Assembly: GCA_035308365.1 (NCBI GenBank)
Contig: DATGGU010000009.1
Location: 5,043 to 69,042, forward strand
Direction: 5' to 3'
DNA length: 64,000 nt
Origin: PALSA-505 sp035308365
GTDB lineage: Bacteria; Actinomycetota; Actinomycetes; Streptosporangiales; Streptosporangiaceae
The notes beneath the pieces were generated by a model, which made no database searches, was not told the origin of the DNA, and saw only the letters and a program-made list of their open reading frames with translations. Numbering within the stretch: position 1 is the first letter of the stretch; each line of letters opens with the position of its first letter. A program made the position numbers and the translations under genes. Shown one piece after another: positions 56,077 to 64,000 of the stretch.

Positions 56077-58646
56077 CGCGGAACCTCAGCCCCAGCCGCC
56101 AGCCCCGACACCAGCACACCGGTCAGCGCGGTCAGCGCCTGCCGCGCCCGCAGCCGCAGCGGAGCCGTACCCGCGCACGGGCCGTCCTGGTCGCCGAGCT
56201 GGTCCTCCCATGGCACCCGCACGATCGCCCGGCACCGGCCCACCACGATCGCCTCCGCCGACTCCACATCGGCCATGCTTCGCCCGCTCACCCCATTCAG
56301 CACCATAATCGCGTTCGCGGCCAGCCCACGATGATCATGGGTCTCCAGCCACTCCCGGGTCATCGACACCGCCCGCGGCGCATCCGAACTGGCCGGCGCC
56401 ACCAGCACCAACTGATCCGCGATCGCCAGCACCCGGCCCACCGCCGACGCCCCGGGATCCACCAGGCTAATCGCATACCGTTGCGCCAGCAGATCGCCGA
56501 TCCGGCCGAAGTCCCCCTCGTCCAGCCCCTTCACCCCGGCCCGCCCCTCACCACCACTGATCAGCTCCAGCCCAGGCCCCGCCGGGCTCATCCCGCCCAG
56601 CAAGTCATGCACACTCCCCACGACCCCCGACTTCGCCCGCCGCACCAGCGACCCCTCCCCGGGGTTGAGGTCCAGCACGCCCACCCGCTCACCACGCAGG
56701 CTGGCCAGCAGCCGGGCGACCAGCAGCGTCGTCACCGTCTGCCCGGCCCCGCTGGTGCAGCCCAGCACCACCACCCGCCGCGGCCCCGGCAGCGGCAGCC
56801 GCGCCCGCGCCTTGTCCCGTTCCTCCTGGTCGGCCGGGCCAGGCCGGCCAGGCCCATGCCCACCGGGAACCAGCGTCACCCGCTCATGCCAACTACGCCC
56901 GCGCGGCCCGGCCGGGCCGCCCAGCACCCGCTCCACCGTCCGGGCCGGCCGTTCCTCGGCCCGGCTCCGCGCCACCTGCACGGGAGGCATCTGCAGCGGC
57001 ATGACATCGGCCTCCGCCACGTCCGGCTGCCGACTGTGCTTCCCAGGCAGATCCGGCCGCGCCGGACCGTAAGGGCGAGCGGGCGCGCTCGGTGAACCGT
57101 CCACTTCGGGCACGGGCGGCCGGGCAGGTCCAATAAACGCCGCCGCTGACTGCACGGGGTCACTGACCGGATCTCCCGCACCGGAGACCGGCTGCCCAGC
57201 ATCCTTGAGGCCCCCGGGCACTTCAACGCCCGGCCGCGCCGGGCCACTCACCGCAGCACCCACACCAGGGGCCTGCTGCCCGGAATGCTCAGGAACCGCA
57301 ACCGGCGGAACCGGACCGTTCACCGGGCCAACCACCGGCCACACCGGACCATTTGCCGAAGCCTCTGCGCCGGAGACCCGCTGCCCGGAGTGCCCGGGAA
57401 CCGCAACCGGCGGAACCGGGCCGCTCACCGGGCCAACCACCGGCACCACCGGGCCATTTGCCGAAGCCTCTGCGCCGGAGACCCGCTGCCCGGAGTGCCC
57501 GGGAGCCGTGACCGACGGGATCGGGCCGCTCACCGGGCCTGCCGCACCAGGAACCGGCGGCGGTGGTTGTCCCGGCAGTGTGACCGGCTGGAGAGGGCCG
57601 CTGGGTGGGCCGGCCTGGGCCGGAGCGGGCGGCGGGCTGGGCTTCGCGACGGCGAAGGGCAGCAGCAGGTCGCCGCTGGGAGCCGGGGTGGCCTTCTTCT
57701 CCGGCTGTGCCTGCTCTGCGTGCGAGACCTCGATGACCCTGGGCTTGCCGGGGGTCTCGGCCGGCGGCGGCTTGGGCGTCTCTGCGGGCCAGCTTCCCGG
57801 CCGTGCCCGCTTGGCCCACTCTGGCTGCTGACCGCGGACCGGGGCCTGCTGACCGCGGGCCAGCTGACCATGGGCGGTGGTTGGCCTCGCCGGACCGCGC
57901 GGCGACCGGGAGGGCGCGGCCGCTGGTTCCCGGGTTCTGCTGTCCAGTGCGGATACATGACGGCCGGGAGAGAACACCGGGTCGCCGTGTCCGCGCTGCT
58001 GGACGAGACTGGCCGGCGGTCCCTGCGGAACCATGACCCGGCCACCGGCGGTGGCCTGCGGCTGCGCCGAGGCTGGCCTGCGGTGCCGCGCCTCGGAGCG
58101 GCGCTTTGAGGCGGCGGATGTGGACGCCCACTGCGGCTGGCCGGGCGCGGGGACCCGCGTCGGCTTGTGTGTCCGGCTGACTCCGGGCGTCGCGGCCGCT
58201 TCCTTGCCTGCCACCGAGCCATCGACGGCGGTGGCGGCGGCGGGTTGCGCGGCCGCCGCGGGCTGCGGTGCTGCCTGCCGGTGAGCGTGCCACACCTTGC
58301 CGGTGACCGTTATTTCTTCCTGCTCGGTGGCGGGAGCCATTCGGCACCAGACGCTGGGTTCGCTGAGATAGCGCACTTGGGACGCTAGCAGTTCGGGCAG
58401 GCGCTTGTTCTCCAGGACCGGCCTGGTGGCCAGCCAGGTCAGCGCCCAGGGCGGCAGTACATAGAGCCAGAAGAGATTGTGGTTGAACGGTATCCCGATC
58501 AATGTCAGGAACAGCACATACGGCACCGTGATACCCGCGAACGCGATGATCTGGCCCAGCGGCAGCGGCATGGGAAGACGGAGATCATACAGCTTGTACA
58601 GCCGTTTCTCGATGCGCCAGATATTCGTGTAGGTAGGCAGGTCCAC
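56073..58646 (-). CDS. TcpE/PrgI-like membrane domain fused to a MinD-like domain
   Basis: 857 residues in three parts. The first ~120 are a TcpE/PrgI-like membrane module (LPTYTNIWRIEKRLYKLYDLRLP; two TMs, IIAFAGITVPYVLFLTLIGI and LFWLYVLPPWALTWLAT). The middle ~480 are Pro/Ala/Gly-rich, with 35-residue tandem repeats (AEASANGPV-VPVVGPV). The last ~250 are a MinD/ParA-like fold: VVVLGCTSGAGQTVTT, LDLNPGEGSL, ISLVDPGASAVGRVLAIADQLVLVAPAS. The P-loop lacks both the signature and the Walker lysine (TSGAGQT), so ATP hydrolysis is doubtful. It starts 31 bases after the TcpD-like gene. Confidence 0.75.
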   Translation of the reverse strand: MDLPTYTNIWRIEKRLYKLYDLRLPMPLPLGQIIAFAGITVPYVLFLTLIGIPFNHNLFWLYVLPPWALTWLATRPVLENKRLPELLASQVRYLSEPSVWCRMAPATEQEEITVTGKVWHAHRQAAPQPAAAAQPAAATAVDGSVAGKEAAATPGVSRTHKPTRVPAPGQPQWASTSAASKRRSEARHRRPASAQPQATAGGRVMVPQGPPASLVQQRGHGDPVFSPGRHVSALDSRTREPAAAPSRSPRGPARPTTAHGQLARGQQAPVRGQQPEWAKRARPGSWPAETPKPPPAETPGKPRVIEVSHAEQAQPEKKATPAPSGDLLLPFAVAKPSPPPAPAQAGPPSGPLQPVTLPGQPPPPVPGAAGPVSGPIPSVTAPGHSGQRVSGAEASANGPVVPVVGPVSGPVPPVAVPGHSGQRVSGAEASANGPVWPVVGPVNGPVPPVAVPEHSGQQAPGVGAAVSGPARPGVEVPGGLKDAGQPVSGAGDPVSDPVQSAAAFIGPARPPVPEVDGSPSAPARPYGPARPDLPGKHSRQPDVAEADVMPLQMPPVQVARSRAEERPARTVERVLGGPAGPRGRSWHERVTLVPGGHGPGRPGPADQEERDKARARLPLPGPRRVVVLGCTSGAGQTVTTLLVARLLASLRGERVGVLDLNPGEGSLVRRAKSGVVGSVHDLLGGMSPAGPGLELISGGEGRAGVKGLDEGDFGRIGDLLAQRYAISLVDPGASAVGRVLAIADQLVLVAPASSDAPRAVSMTREWLETHDHRGLAANAIMVLNGVSGRSMADVESAEAIVVGRCRAIVRVPWEDQLGDQDGPCAGTAPLRLRARQALTALTGVLVSGLAAGAEVPR
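57285..57530 (-). repeat. 105-bp tandem repeat in the TcpE-MinD linker
   Basis: A 105-bp unit (35 codons) is repeated about 2.3 times; ATTTGCCGAAGCCTCTGCGC occurs at 57351 and 57456 and CCGCAACCGGCGGAACCGG in the flanks. The copies are nearly identical, so the expansion is recent, and the frame is preserved. Confidence 0.8.
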
Positions 58647-58677
58647 GGGCAGGTGCTCCTTCCGCTCGGGGCTAGGT

Positions 58678-58935
58678 TCAGTGAACCCCGAGCGCGTTCG
58701 CGATGCCCTGGGCGAGCGTGCGGATGATGCCTGGAGTGTAGAAGATGACGGCGATCGCGATCGCCAGCACGACGAATTGCACGAACCGGGTTATCTCGCG
58801 AGTGAACAGGAAGAAAATCGCCACGATACCAACTATGCCCAGGAACAGCGGACCGAAAAGCCCCTGCAGATAACTCACCAGGCTGGAGGTACTGAGCGCG
58901 GCAGTAAATCCTGCAGCGAGCGGGTGGAACAACAT
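58678..58935 (-). CDS. Small two-TM protein of the conjugation-like cluster (TcpD-like)
   Basis: This 85-residue protein has two long hydrophobic helices (YLQGLFGPLFLGIVGIVAIF and FVQFVVLAIAIAVIFYTPGI) separated by a short charged turn (FTREITR). Its size, topology and place between the TcpC-like and TcpE-like genes match TcpD/pilin-like small membrane proteins. The assignment rests mainly on position. The ATG at 58935 has AAAGGGTAAG upstream. Confidence 0.65.
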   Translation of the reverse strand: MLFHPLAAGFTAALSTSSLVSYLQGLFGPLFLGIVGIVAIFFLFTREITRFVQFVVLAIAIAVIFYTPGIIRTLAQGIANALGVH

Positions 58936-58993
58936 CGCACTTACCCTTTCAGGGAAACTTGCGTCTGGCTAGCGGGACGACTGCGTCTGGTGA

Positions 58994-59983
58994 TCATGAC
59001 TGCCCCTGGGGCTGACCGGAAGCGCGAATGCTCTGCACGTACCAATTGGCATTCTGGCTGACCACGGTCATGTCATAGGTCATTTGGAGCTGAGCCGGTG
59101 CAGAACCCGCTTTGCCGGGGATCTGCCAGACGACGCTGACGGTGATGTGGCGGGTATCGCCTCCTGTCGGGACATGGACGGACGAGATGGACGAGAACGT
59201 CACCGCGCCGCCAAGGCCGGTGACCGACGCGCCACGGGCCAGGAACCGCGCCAAGGTGGCCGCGTCACCGCTCGCGTAGGCCTGGAAGAAGGCCGGAAGC
59301 TGCGCGGTGAGCGCGTTCTGGGCCGCCGGATCCGCACTGGCCGCGGGTACAGCGGGCGGGACAGCCTTGGCGGGTGGGGCCAGCCAGGCCGGTTCACCGG
59401 ACACGACTAGCGCGCCACCCGAAGCGTAGATCGGCACGCCGAGCTCCATCAGATGACCGTTCACTGTGGCCAGCAGGGTCACCACGGCATGATTGGCGTC
59501 ACGTACCTGGATCCCTGCGACCTGATCGGACTGCAGGGTAAGCGAACCTGCCCGGTTCCAGCCAAATTGGGCGGTTGCGCCGGGCGGCAGGAACGCCGCG
59601 AGCTGCTGGGCACGGGCTGGCGCGGTCGCCTGGCTGAAGTTGAGGTACACCGTGGCGAACTGCAGTGCGTAGGCTTCAGCGAGGCTGGTGGGGAACCGGC
59701 TGGACGACCCGGACGCCGTGGCGGCCGGAGTACCGGATGACTTGGCAGGAGTCTTCTGATTGAGGGCGATCGCGACCACGCCCCGGACGCCGATCACGAT
59801 CAGCACGGCCCAGAGCAGGAAGCGCAGTACCCAGACAGCCCACCGTCCCCCTGCACCACGCCGGGCCGCAGGCGGGCTGGCTTGGGCGCCCATTGCCTGG
59901 CCGGACAGGGGGTCGTGCATGTCAGACCCGCCAACGCGTGCGTCCGACTGCGGACCGCGATCGAGGGTCGACCTACGAACCAT
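58994..59983 (-). CDS. TcpC/VirB8-like conjugation protein
   Basis: This 329-residue protein has a cytoplasmic start, one TM helix (WVLRFLLWAVLIVIGVRGVVAI) and two extracytoplasmic NTF2-like domains. The first has FPTSLAEAYALQFATVYLNFS; the second QLPAFFQAYASGDAATLARFL and HITVSVVWQIPGKAGSAPAQLQMTYDMTVVSQNANWYVQSI. This is the TcpC architecture of Gram-positive conjugative elements. The ATG at 59983 has GGAGGTGGA immediately upstream; the longer frame to 60079 is less likely. It is the first gene of the cluster. Confidence 0.82.
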   Translation of the reverse strand: MVRRSTLDRGPQSDARVGGSDMHDPLSGQAMGAQASPPAARRGAGGRWAVWVLRFLLWAVLIVIGVRGVVAIALNQKTPAKSSGTPAATASGSSSRFPTSLAEAYALQFATVYLNFSQATAPARAQQLAAFLPPGATAQFGWNRAGSLTLQSDQVAGIQVRDANHAVVTLLATVNGHLMELGVPIYASGGALVVSGEPAWLAPPAKAVPPAVPAASADPAAQNALTAQLPAFFQAYASGDAATLARFLARGASVTGLGGAVTFSSISSVHVPTGGDTRHITVSVVWQIPGKAGSAPAQLQMTYDMTVVSQNANWYVQSIRASGQPQGQS

Positions 59984-60271
59984 TCCACCTCCGCCGCTCG
60001 CCCGCCCACGCGACGGAACGCGGGGGCGGCGCTGTTGCCGGCCTCGGGCACCATTCTGCGGCATTAGGCCGCAGTACAACAGCTAGTTGCACCATTCACG
60101 CATACCAAGGCGGGTAGCCCAGCCCGCCGGATCGCATGTCCGCTGCTGACTTCATCGACAGCAGCGGACCGCAAGAAGACCGCTACTGCGAGCTAACCTA
60201 CCCGCACGCGTCAAGTGGGACACCGAATCGTTTCTGCCTAGTACCCTGGACCTGCCGAGGGGAGATCCAGC

Positions 60272-60754
60272 GTGCCGAAGGTGCACAGCTACCACGTCCG
60301 CACCACCTGGACCGGCAACCGTGGCGAGGGCACGGCCGGATACCGTGCCTACGACCGGGACCACGAGGTGACCGCCGGCACCCCTGGGCCGCCGCCGATC
60401 GCAGGCAGCTCGGACCCAAGCTTCCGTGGGGATCCAGCCCGCTGGAACCCCGAGCAACTGCTCACCGCCTCGCTCTCGCAGTGTCACATGCTGTGGTACC
60501 TGCACCTGTGCGCGGTCGCGGGGGTCTTGGTCACCGGCTACACCGACGAGGCCGAGGGGTCCATGCTGGAGGCCACCGACGGCGGCGGCCGGTTCACCGA
60601 GGTCGTGCTGCGGCCACACGTCACGGTCAGCTCGCCGGACGTGATCGAGAAGGCGGTCAGCCTGCACGAGCAGGCCAGCCAGCTATGCTTCATCGCCAAC
60701 TCGGTGAACTTCCCGGTGCGGCACGAGCCCGTGGTGGTGGCCCAGCAGCGCTGA
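60272..60754 (+). CDS. OsmC-family peroxiredoxin-like protein
   Basis: This 160-residue OsmC/Ohr-fold protein has conserved Cys residues in SLSQCHMLWYLHLCA and ASQLCFIANSVNFPV, and the family NPEQLLTASLSQCHM. It probably reduces organic hydroperoxides, but members with this motif also occur with other roles. The GTG at 60272 has GAGGGGAGA upstream. It is divergent from the conjugation-like cluster, with 288 bases between. Confidence 0.9.
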   Translation: MPKVHSYHVRTTWTGNRGEGTAGYRAYDRDHEVTAGTPGPPPIAGSSDPSFRGDPARWNPEQLLTASLSQCHMLWYLHLCAVAGVLVTGYTDEAEGSMLEATDGGGRFTEVVLRPHVTVSSPDVIEKAVSLHEQASQLCFIANSVNFPVRHEPVVVAQQR

Positions 60755-60834
60755 GCCGGGTGGTGGTAGCCGCTCAGGCTTGCTGCAGGAAAGCTTGCAC
60801 AGATCCCCAGACTTGCGCAGGTAGGTTGGGGCGC

Positions 60835-61263
60835 ATGGAAGAGAACAAGGCCCGCCGGGTCACCGATGCGCTCCGGGATCGCGGCATCGATGCGCACCTG
60901 GACAAGGCGGGCGCCGGCGCCTATGGAGTACGCGTTTCGCTCAGTGGTGGCCGGCAGGCCATCTGGGGTCTGGAAGGAACTACGGGCCTCGAGGCCGAGG
61001 TGCTGCTCGACGGCGACCTGGTCGGCTTCGTCCCGGCCATCCCCGGTTCGGAAAACTTCGACGAAGCCCAGGCCGTGGACGCCATCGCCAGGGCCGACTA
61101 CGACACCCCAGAAGGCCGGGAACGCCCTGCGGCACCGCCACCCAAGCCCGCGCTGCCGCGGGAGGGCGGGGTGTTCCGCCGCTTCCTGGAGGGCTTCCGG
61201 TACGACTCGGAAGCGGACAAGCCAGCCCGTGGCAGCTTCCGCCACGACGCGCGGGGCGATTAG
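60835..61263 (+). CDS. Conserved actinobacterial hypothetical protein
   Basis: I do not recognise a characterised family. The 142 residues begin with MEENKARRVTDALRDRGIDA and a small alpha/beta domain (GVRVSLSGGRQAIWGLEGTTGLEAEVLLDGDLVGFVPAIPGSENFD), then a Pro-rich linker and a basic end. A TAGGTT at 60822-60827 lies 7-8 bases before the ATG, so the mRNA may be leaderless. It is convergent with the GNAT gene and overlaps its stop by 4 bases. Confidence 0.7.
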   Translation: MEENKARRVTDALRDRGIDAHLDKAGAGAYGVRVSLSGGRQAIWGLEGTTGLEAEVLLDGDLVGFVPAIPGSENFDEAQAVDAIARADYDTPEGRERPAAPPPKPALPREGGVFRRFLEGFRYDSEADKPARGSFRHDARGD

Positions 61264-62003
61264 CCAGCAGTACGCAACGACCAGAGCCAGCCGATGGGAC
61301 GCAGCCCGAGACTGGCGGCGAGTCGCTGCGTGAAGTCATTCACGTCCGATGTGCTGTAGAACAGCGGGCGGCCGTCTCGTCTTCGCATGAGGGCCGCCCA
61401 GCGCTGCACGGCCACGACCGCGTGTCCGGACCCGCCGAACTGCGGGTGGATCCAGATGCCTGCCTCGGCTCCGGCCGCTGAGTCCCGCGCTGTGTAGCAG
61501 ATGCTGAGCACGTCAGGCTTGCCCACAAGCATTGCCCAGCGGCCGCGCAGGCCGCCGAGCAGGGCATCCCATTCGGCGGGCTCCCATCCCGGCGGGCGAG
61601 GCGTCCCAGCGTTGCGCACGTCGGCGGGGGCGGTCGAGTCAGTCACGGTGGCTCCGGCCGGGCCGGCTTGCAGCGTTTCGATCAGGTAACTCGGACCGCC
61701 GCGTACCTCGGCGGCAACTCCGGCGGCCGCCAGCAGCGGGAGTGCGGACGTCAGCGCCGGCCGCAGTTCGCAGGCAGGAAGCGCCAGCGCCCAGGAGCCC
61801 AGTACATGCCGCAGCGATTCGGCCAGGTCGTCGTCGAGATCGGGCCGGATGAGCAGGTGGTGGCCGGCCACCGAGATGGCAGCCGCACACAGCGGTGGCT
61901 CCACGTACCGGCCGAGGGAGTCCGTCCCCCACAGCACCTGTGTCTCGGCCAGCAGCAACTCCAGGTCCGGATCGCCGTCAGCCCCGGGCATGGACGTCAT
62001 CAC
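61260..62003 (-). CDS. GNAT-type acetyltransferase-like protein
   Basis: This 247-residue protein has a C-terminal GNAT fold: SICYTARDSAAGAEAGIWIHPQFGGSGHAVVAVQRWA (acetyl-CoA loop) and PLFYSTSDVNDFTQRLAASLGLRPIG. The N-terminal ~100 residues are less conserved. Substrate unknown. Its start overlaps the LLM oxidoreductase gene by up to 26 bases (ATG 62003, 62000 or 61991), so the two are probably co-translated. Confidence 0.8.
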   Translation of the reverse strand: MMTSMPGADGDPDLELLLAETQVLWGTDSLGRYVEPPLCAAAISVAGHHLLIRPDLDDDLAESLRHVLGSWALALPACELRPALTSALPLLAAAGVAAEVRGGPSYLIETLQAGPAGATVTDSTAPADVRNAGTPRPPGWEPAEWDALLGGLRGRWAMLVGKPDVLSICYTARDSAAGAEAGIWIHPQFGGSGHAVVAVQRWAALMRRRDGRPLFYSTSDVNDFTQRLAASLGLRPIGWLWSLRTAG

Positions 62004-62859
62004 TCAGGATCGCCCGGGCTGCGGCAGCGAGGCGGATCGTCGCGGCCACGTCCGGATCGCTGGCCGTGGGCTGCAGGGCGACGGTGGTCGCTCCAGCATG
62101 GGCGAACGACCGGACGACATCCGCCACGTGGTCGGGCGGCCCAACGGCAGCCCGCTCGGCCAGCGGCAACTCCGAATCGGGAAGCTCGGCTTCGACCCGC
62201 TCCCTGGCGCCCGGGCCGTCCGCACACAGCAGGTACACAACGACATCGTGCGGCCGGGCCGCCGCCGCGGCGACCGTCTGGCGGACTCTGTCGACCGTGA
62301 AGCCCGCGTCCAGCACCATGCCGTCGGCGAGTTCCCCGGCCAGGGCAACGGTCTTGGGGCCACGGGCGCCGACCAGCAACGGCGGAATCACCTGCGGCGG
62401 CCAATCCAGGGCGACGCCGTCGAGGCGGACGTATTCCCCGGCGACGGTCACGCTCTGCCCGTGCAGCAGCGCGCGGACCGCCGTCACCCATTCGCGCAAC
62501 AGGGTCATGGGAGAGGAGGCCCGGGCTCCCACCTGCGCCATCCACGGCAGGTAGCCGTGCCCAGCGGCTGGGGCGAAGCGCCCGGGAAACAGCCGGGCCA
62601 GCGTCGCGATCTCCATGGCCGCCAGGGCCGGGTTGCGGAACGGCACCGGCATCAGGCCCAGCCCGATCCGGGCCGAACCGGTCCAGCTCAGCGCGGCGGT
62701 CGCGGTGGTCAGACCGCCTTCCAGGAAACAGTCCTCCCAGAGCCAGACGTCATCGAGCCCGCCCGCCTCCGCCTCCCCAACGAAGTCGCGCAGCCGTTCG
62801 GGCGGCAACTGGGGACGGAACACGACGCCGACTCTTGGCTGGTGGCTCGGTGAGGTCAC
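61978..62859 (-). CDS. LLM-class (luciferase-like) F420-dependent oxidoreductase
   Basis: This 293-residue TIM-barrel protein of the luciferase-like monooxygenase superfamily has PRVGVVFRPQLPPERLRDFVGEAEAGGLDDVWLWEDCF, IGLGLMPVPFRNPALAAMEIATLARLFPGRF, GHGYLPWMAQVG and PPLLVGARGPKTVALAGELADGMVL. Close relatives use F420H2, and the F420 genes fbiA, fbiB and fbiC in the same window make that cofactor likely; FMN cannot be excluded. Its stop overlaps the GNAT start. It follows ychF by 8 bases. Confidence 0.88.
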   Translation of the reverse strand: MTSPSHQPRVGVVFRPQLPPERLRDFVGEAEAGGLDDVWLWEDCFLEGGLTTATAALSWTGSARIGLGLMPVPFRNPALAAMEIATLARLFPGRFAPAAGHGYLPWMAQVGARASSPMTLLREWVTAVRALLHGQSVTVAGEYVRLDGVALDWPPQVIPPLLVGARGPKTVALAGELADGMVLDAGFTVDRVRQTVAAAAARPHDVVVYLLCADGPGARERVEAELPDSELPLAERAAVGPPDHVADVVRSFAHAGATTVALQPTASDPDVAATIRLAAAARAILSDDVHARG

Positions 62860-62867
62860 GGCGGCTC

Positions 62868-63959
62868 CTACACGTTGAACCTGAACTCGACGACGTCGCC
62901 GTCCTGCATGACGTAGTCCTTGCCCTCGATGCGGGCCTTGCCCGCGGCCCGGGCGGCGGCGACCGAGCCCGCGCCGATCAGGTCCTGGTAGCTGATCACC
63001 TCGGCCTTGATGAAGCCGCGCTGGAAATCGCTGTGGATGACGCCGGCCGCCTCGGGCGCGGTCGCACCGGCCCGGATGGTCCAGGCGCGAGCCTCCTTGG
63101 GCCCGGCGGTGAGGAACGTGGACAGGCCGAGGGCGGCGAAGCCCGCCCTGGCGAGCTGGGCCAGACCAGGTTCGCCGAGGCCAAGCTCGGCCAGCATCTC
63201 GGCGGCGTCTTCCTCGGGCAGCTCGGCGAGTTCAGCCTCGGTCTTGGCGTCCAGGAAGATCGCCCCGGCGGGCGCGACCAGGTCGGCCAGGCGCTTACGC
63301 AGGGCATCGTCGGCCAGCTCGGCCTCATCCACGTTGAACACGTACAGGAACGGCTTGGCGGTCAGCAGCTGCAGTTCGCGCAGGACGGCCAGGTCGAGAC
63401 CGGCCGGGCCGGCCGCGGCGGACAGCGGCTTTCCCTCGTTCAGCAGATGCTGTGCCGTGACGGCGCCGGCGGCAAGGCGCACCCGGTCGGCGTCCTTGGA
63501 GAACTTTGTCTCCTTGGTCAGCCGGGGGATCGCCCTTTCGAGGGTCTGCAGGTCGGCCAGGATCAGTTCGGTGACGACCGTTTCGATGTCGCGCTGCGGC
63601 TCGACGTCGCCGTCCACGTGGCTCACGTCAGGATCGGTGAAGACGCGGACCACCTGGCAGATCGCGTCGGTCTCCCGGATGTGGGCGAGAAACTGGTTGC
63701 CCAGGCCCTGGCCGGTGGAGGCGCCGCGGACCAGGCCCGCGATGTCCACGAACCTGACCGTAGCCGGGACGATCCGGGCTGAGTCATACAGCTTGCCCAG
63801 CTCGGCCAGGCGCGGGTCGGGGATACCGACGATGCCGACGTTCGGCTCGATGGTCGCGAACGGGTAGTTGGAGGCCAGGGCCGCAGCCCTGGTCAGCGCG
63901 TTGAAGAGGGTTGACTTGCCGACGTTCGGCAGCCCCACGATCCCAATGGACAAGCTCAC
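62868..63959 (-). CDS. ychF: YchF/OLA1-type redox-regulated ATPase
   Basis: This 363-residue TRAFAC-class P-loop protein has G1 GLPNVGKST, G3-like VDIAGLVRGAS, the altered G4 NVDE typical of ATP-preferring YchF, and the C-terminal TGS domain ending KDYVMQDGDVVEFRFNV. YchF binds ribosomes and takes part in the oxidative stress response. The length is normal. The start is GTG at 63959. Only 41 bases of upstream sequence remain in the window. Confidence 0.97.
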   Translation of the reverse strand: MSLSIGIVGLPNVGKSTLFNALTRAAALASNYPFATIEPNVGIVGIPDPRLAELGKLYDSARIVPATVRFVDIAGLVRGASTGQGLGNQFLAHIRETDAICQVVRVFTDPDVSHVDGDVEPQRDIETVVTELILADLQTLERAIPRLTKETKFSKDADRVRLAAGAVTAQHLLNEGKPLSAAAGPAGLDLAVLRELQLLTAKPFLYVFNVDEAELADDALRKRLADLVAPAGAIFLDAKTEAELAELPEEDAAEMLAELGLGEPGLAQLARAGFAALGLSTFLTAGPKEARAWTIRAGATAPEAAGVIHSDFQRGFIKAEVISYQDLIGAGSVAAARAAGKARIEGKDYVMQDGDVVEFRFNV

Positions 63960-64000
63960 CCGGGCGAGTCTATGGGAGGGGCCGCACCGCGATTGCGGTC

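Noticed and set aside
49218..59983. Conjugation-like cluster as a complete integrative conjugative element
   Set aside because: No integrase, relaxase, coupling protein, tRNA-associated direct repeats or base-composition break was seen on either flank.

Overview
The window is chromosomal DNA of a high-GC actinobacterium. Evidence: MtrA-MtrB-LpqB, two WhiB proteins, an actinobacterial-type proteasome beta subunit, complete FbiA/FbiB/FbiC for coenzyme F420, mycoredoxin, UPF0182 and DUF3499 proteins, and several genes whose -10 box sits exactly 7 bases before the start codon (leaderless mRNAs). Gene order follows the mycobacterial Rv3193c-Rv3265c neighbourhood with rearrangements. The genus cannot be fixed from the sequence.

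Layout. 1-9.5 kb (minus): hibernation factor HPF (cut by the window edge), then sahH - divergent sahH paralogue - mtnA - mtrA - mtrB - lpqB, which joins SAH/methionine recycling to an envelope two-component system. 9.6-15.1 kb: a MerR regulator, a CDF transporter, and a sugar-phosphate operon (phosphomannomutase, Trm112-like, SIS isomerase), then DUF3499 divergent from a metallopeptidase. 15.2-22.8 kb: DUF5719 and a giant membrane glycosyltransferase, a WhiB2-type regulator, and a membrane protein with a Gly/Tyr/Gln-rich tail. 22.9-31 kb: fbiA-fbiB facing fbiC, an orphan proteasome beta subunit, a manC-type pyrophosphorylase and a GT4 glycosyltransferase. 31-38 kb: UPF0182, Lon/PDZ protease, MoaE, an SDR and a DUF2342 protein. 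38-49 kb: an AhpD-like gene interrupted by an in-frame UGA, Mug, an E1-like protein with an ABC1 kinase, whiB7 with a long attenuator-type leader, tesB-uvrD, mycoredoxin-ANTAR, and a lone C5 methyltransferase. 49-60 kb (minus): seven genes resembling a Gram-positive conjugation channel (TcpC/D/E/F/H, VirB8-like, SLT-NlpC/P60) with no relaxase or coupling protein in view. 60-64 kb: OsmC, a hypothetical protein, GNAT, an F420-type LLM oxidoreductase and YchF.

Most notable observations. (1) A four-copy, ~93 bp hairpin element ends 5-22 bases before the start codon of four minus-strand genes (hpf, SDR, a 63-aa ORF, uvrD), always in the same orientation. Every mismatch in its 17-bp terminal stem becomes a G-U pair only in the gene-sense RNA. 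(2) The AhpD-like gene has UGA exactly at the second Cys of CxxCxxxH, followed by a SECIS-like hairpin; it is a strong selenoprotein candidate. (3) The whiB7 leader holds a promoter, a ~101-codon uORF whose stop lies inside a hairpin, and a 12-bp GC attenuator stem. (4) The conjugation-like cluster includes a TcpE-MinD fusion with a lysine-less P-loop. (5) FbiC carries a ~140-residue tail that runs antisense into fbiB.
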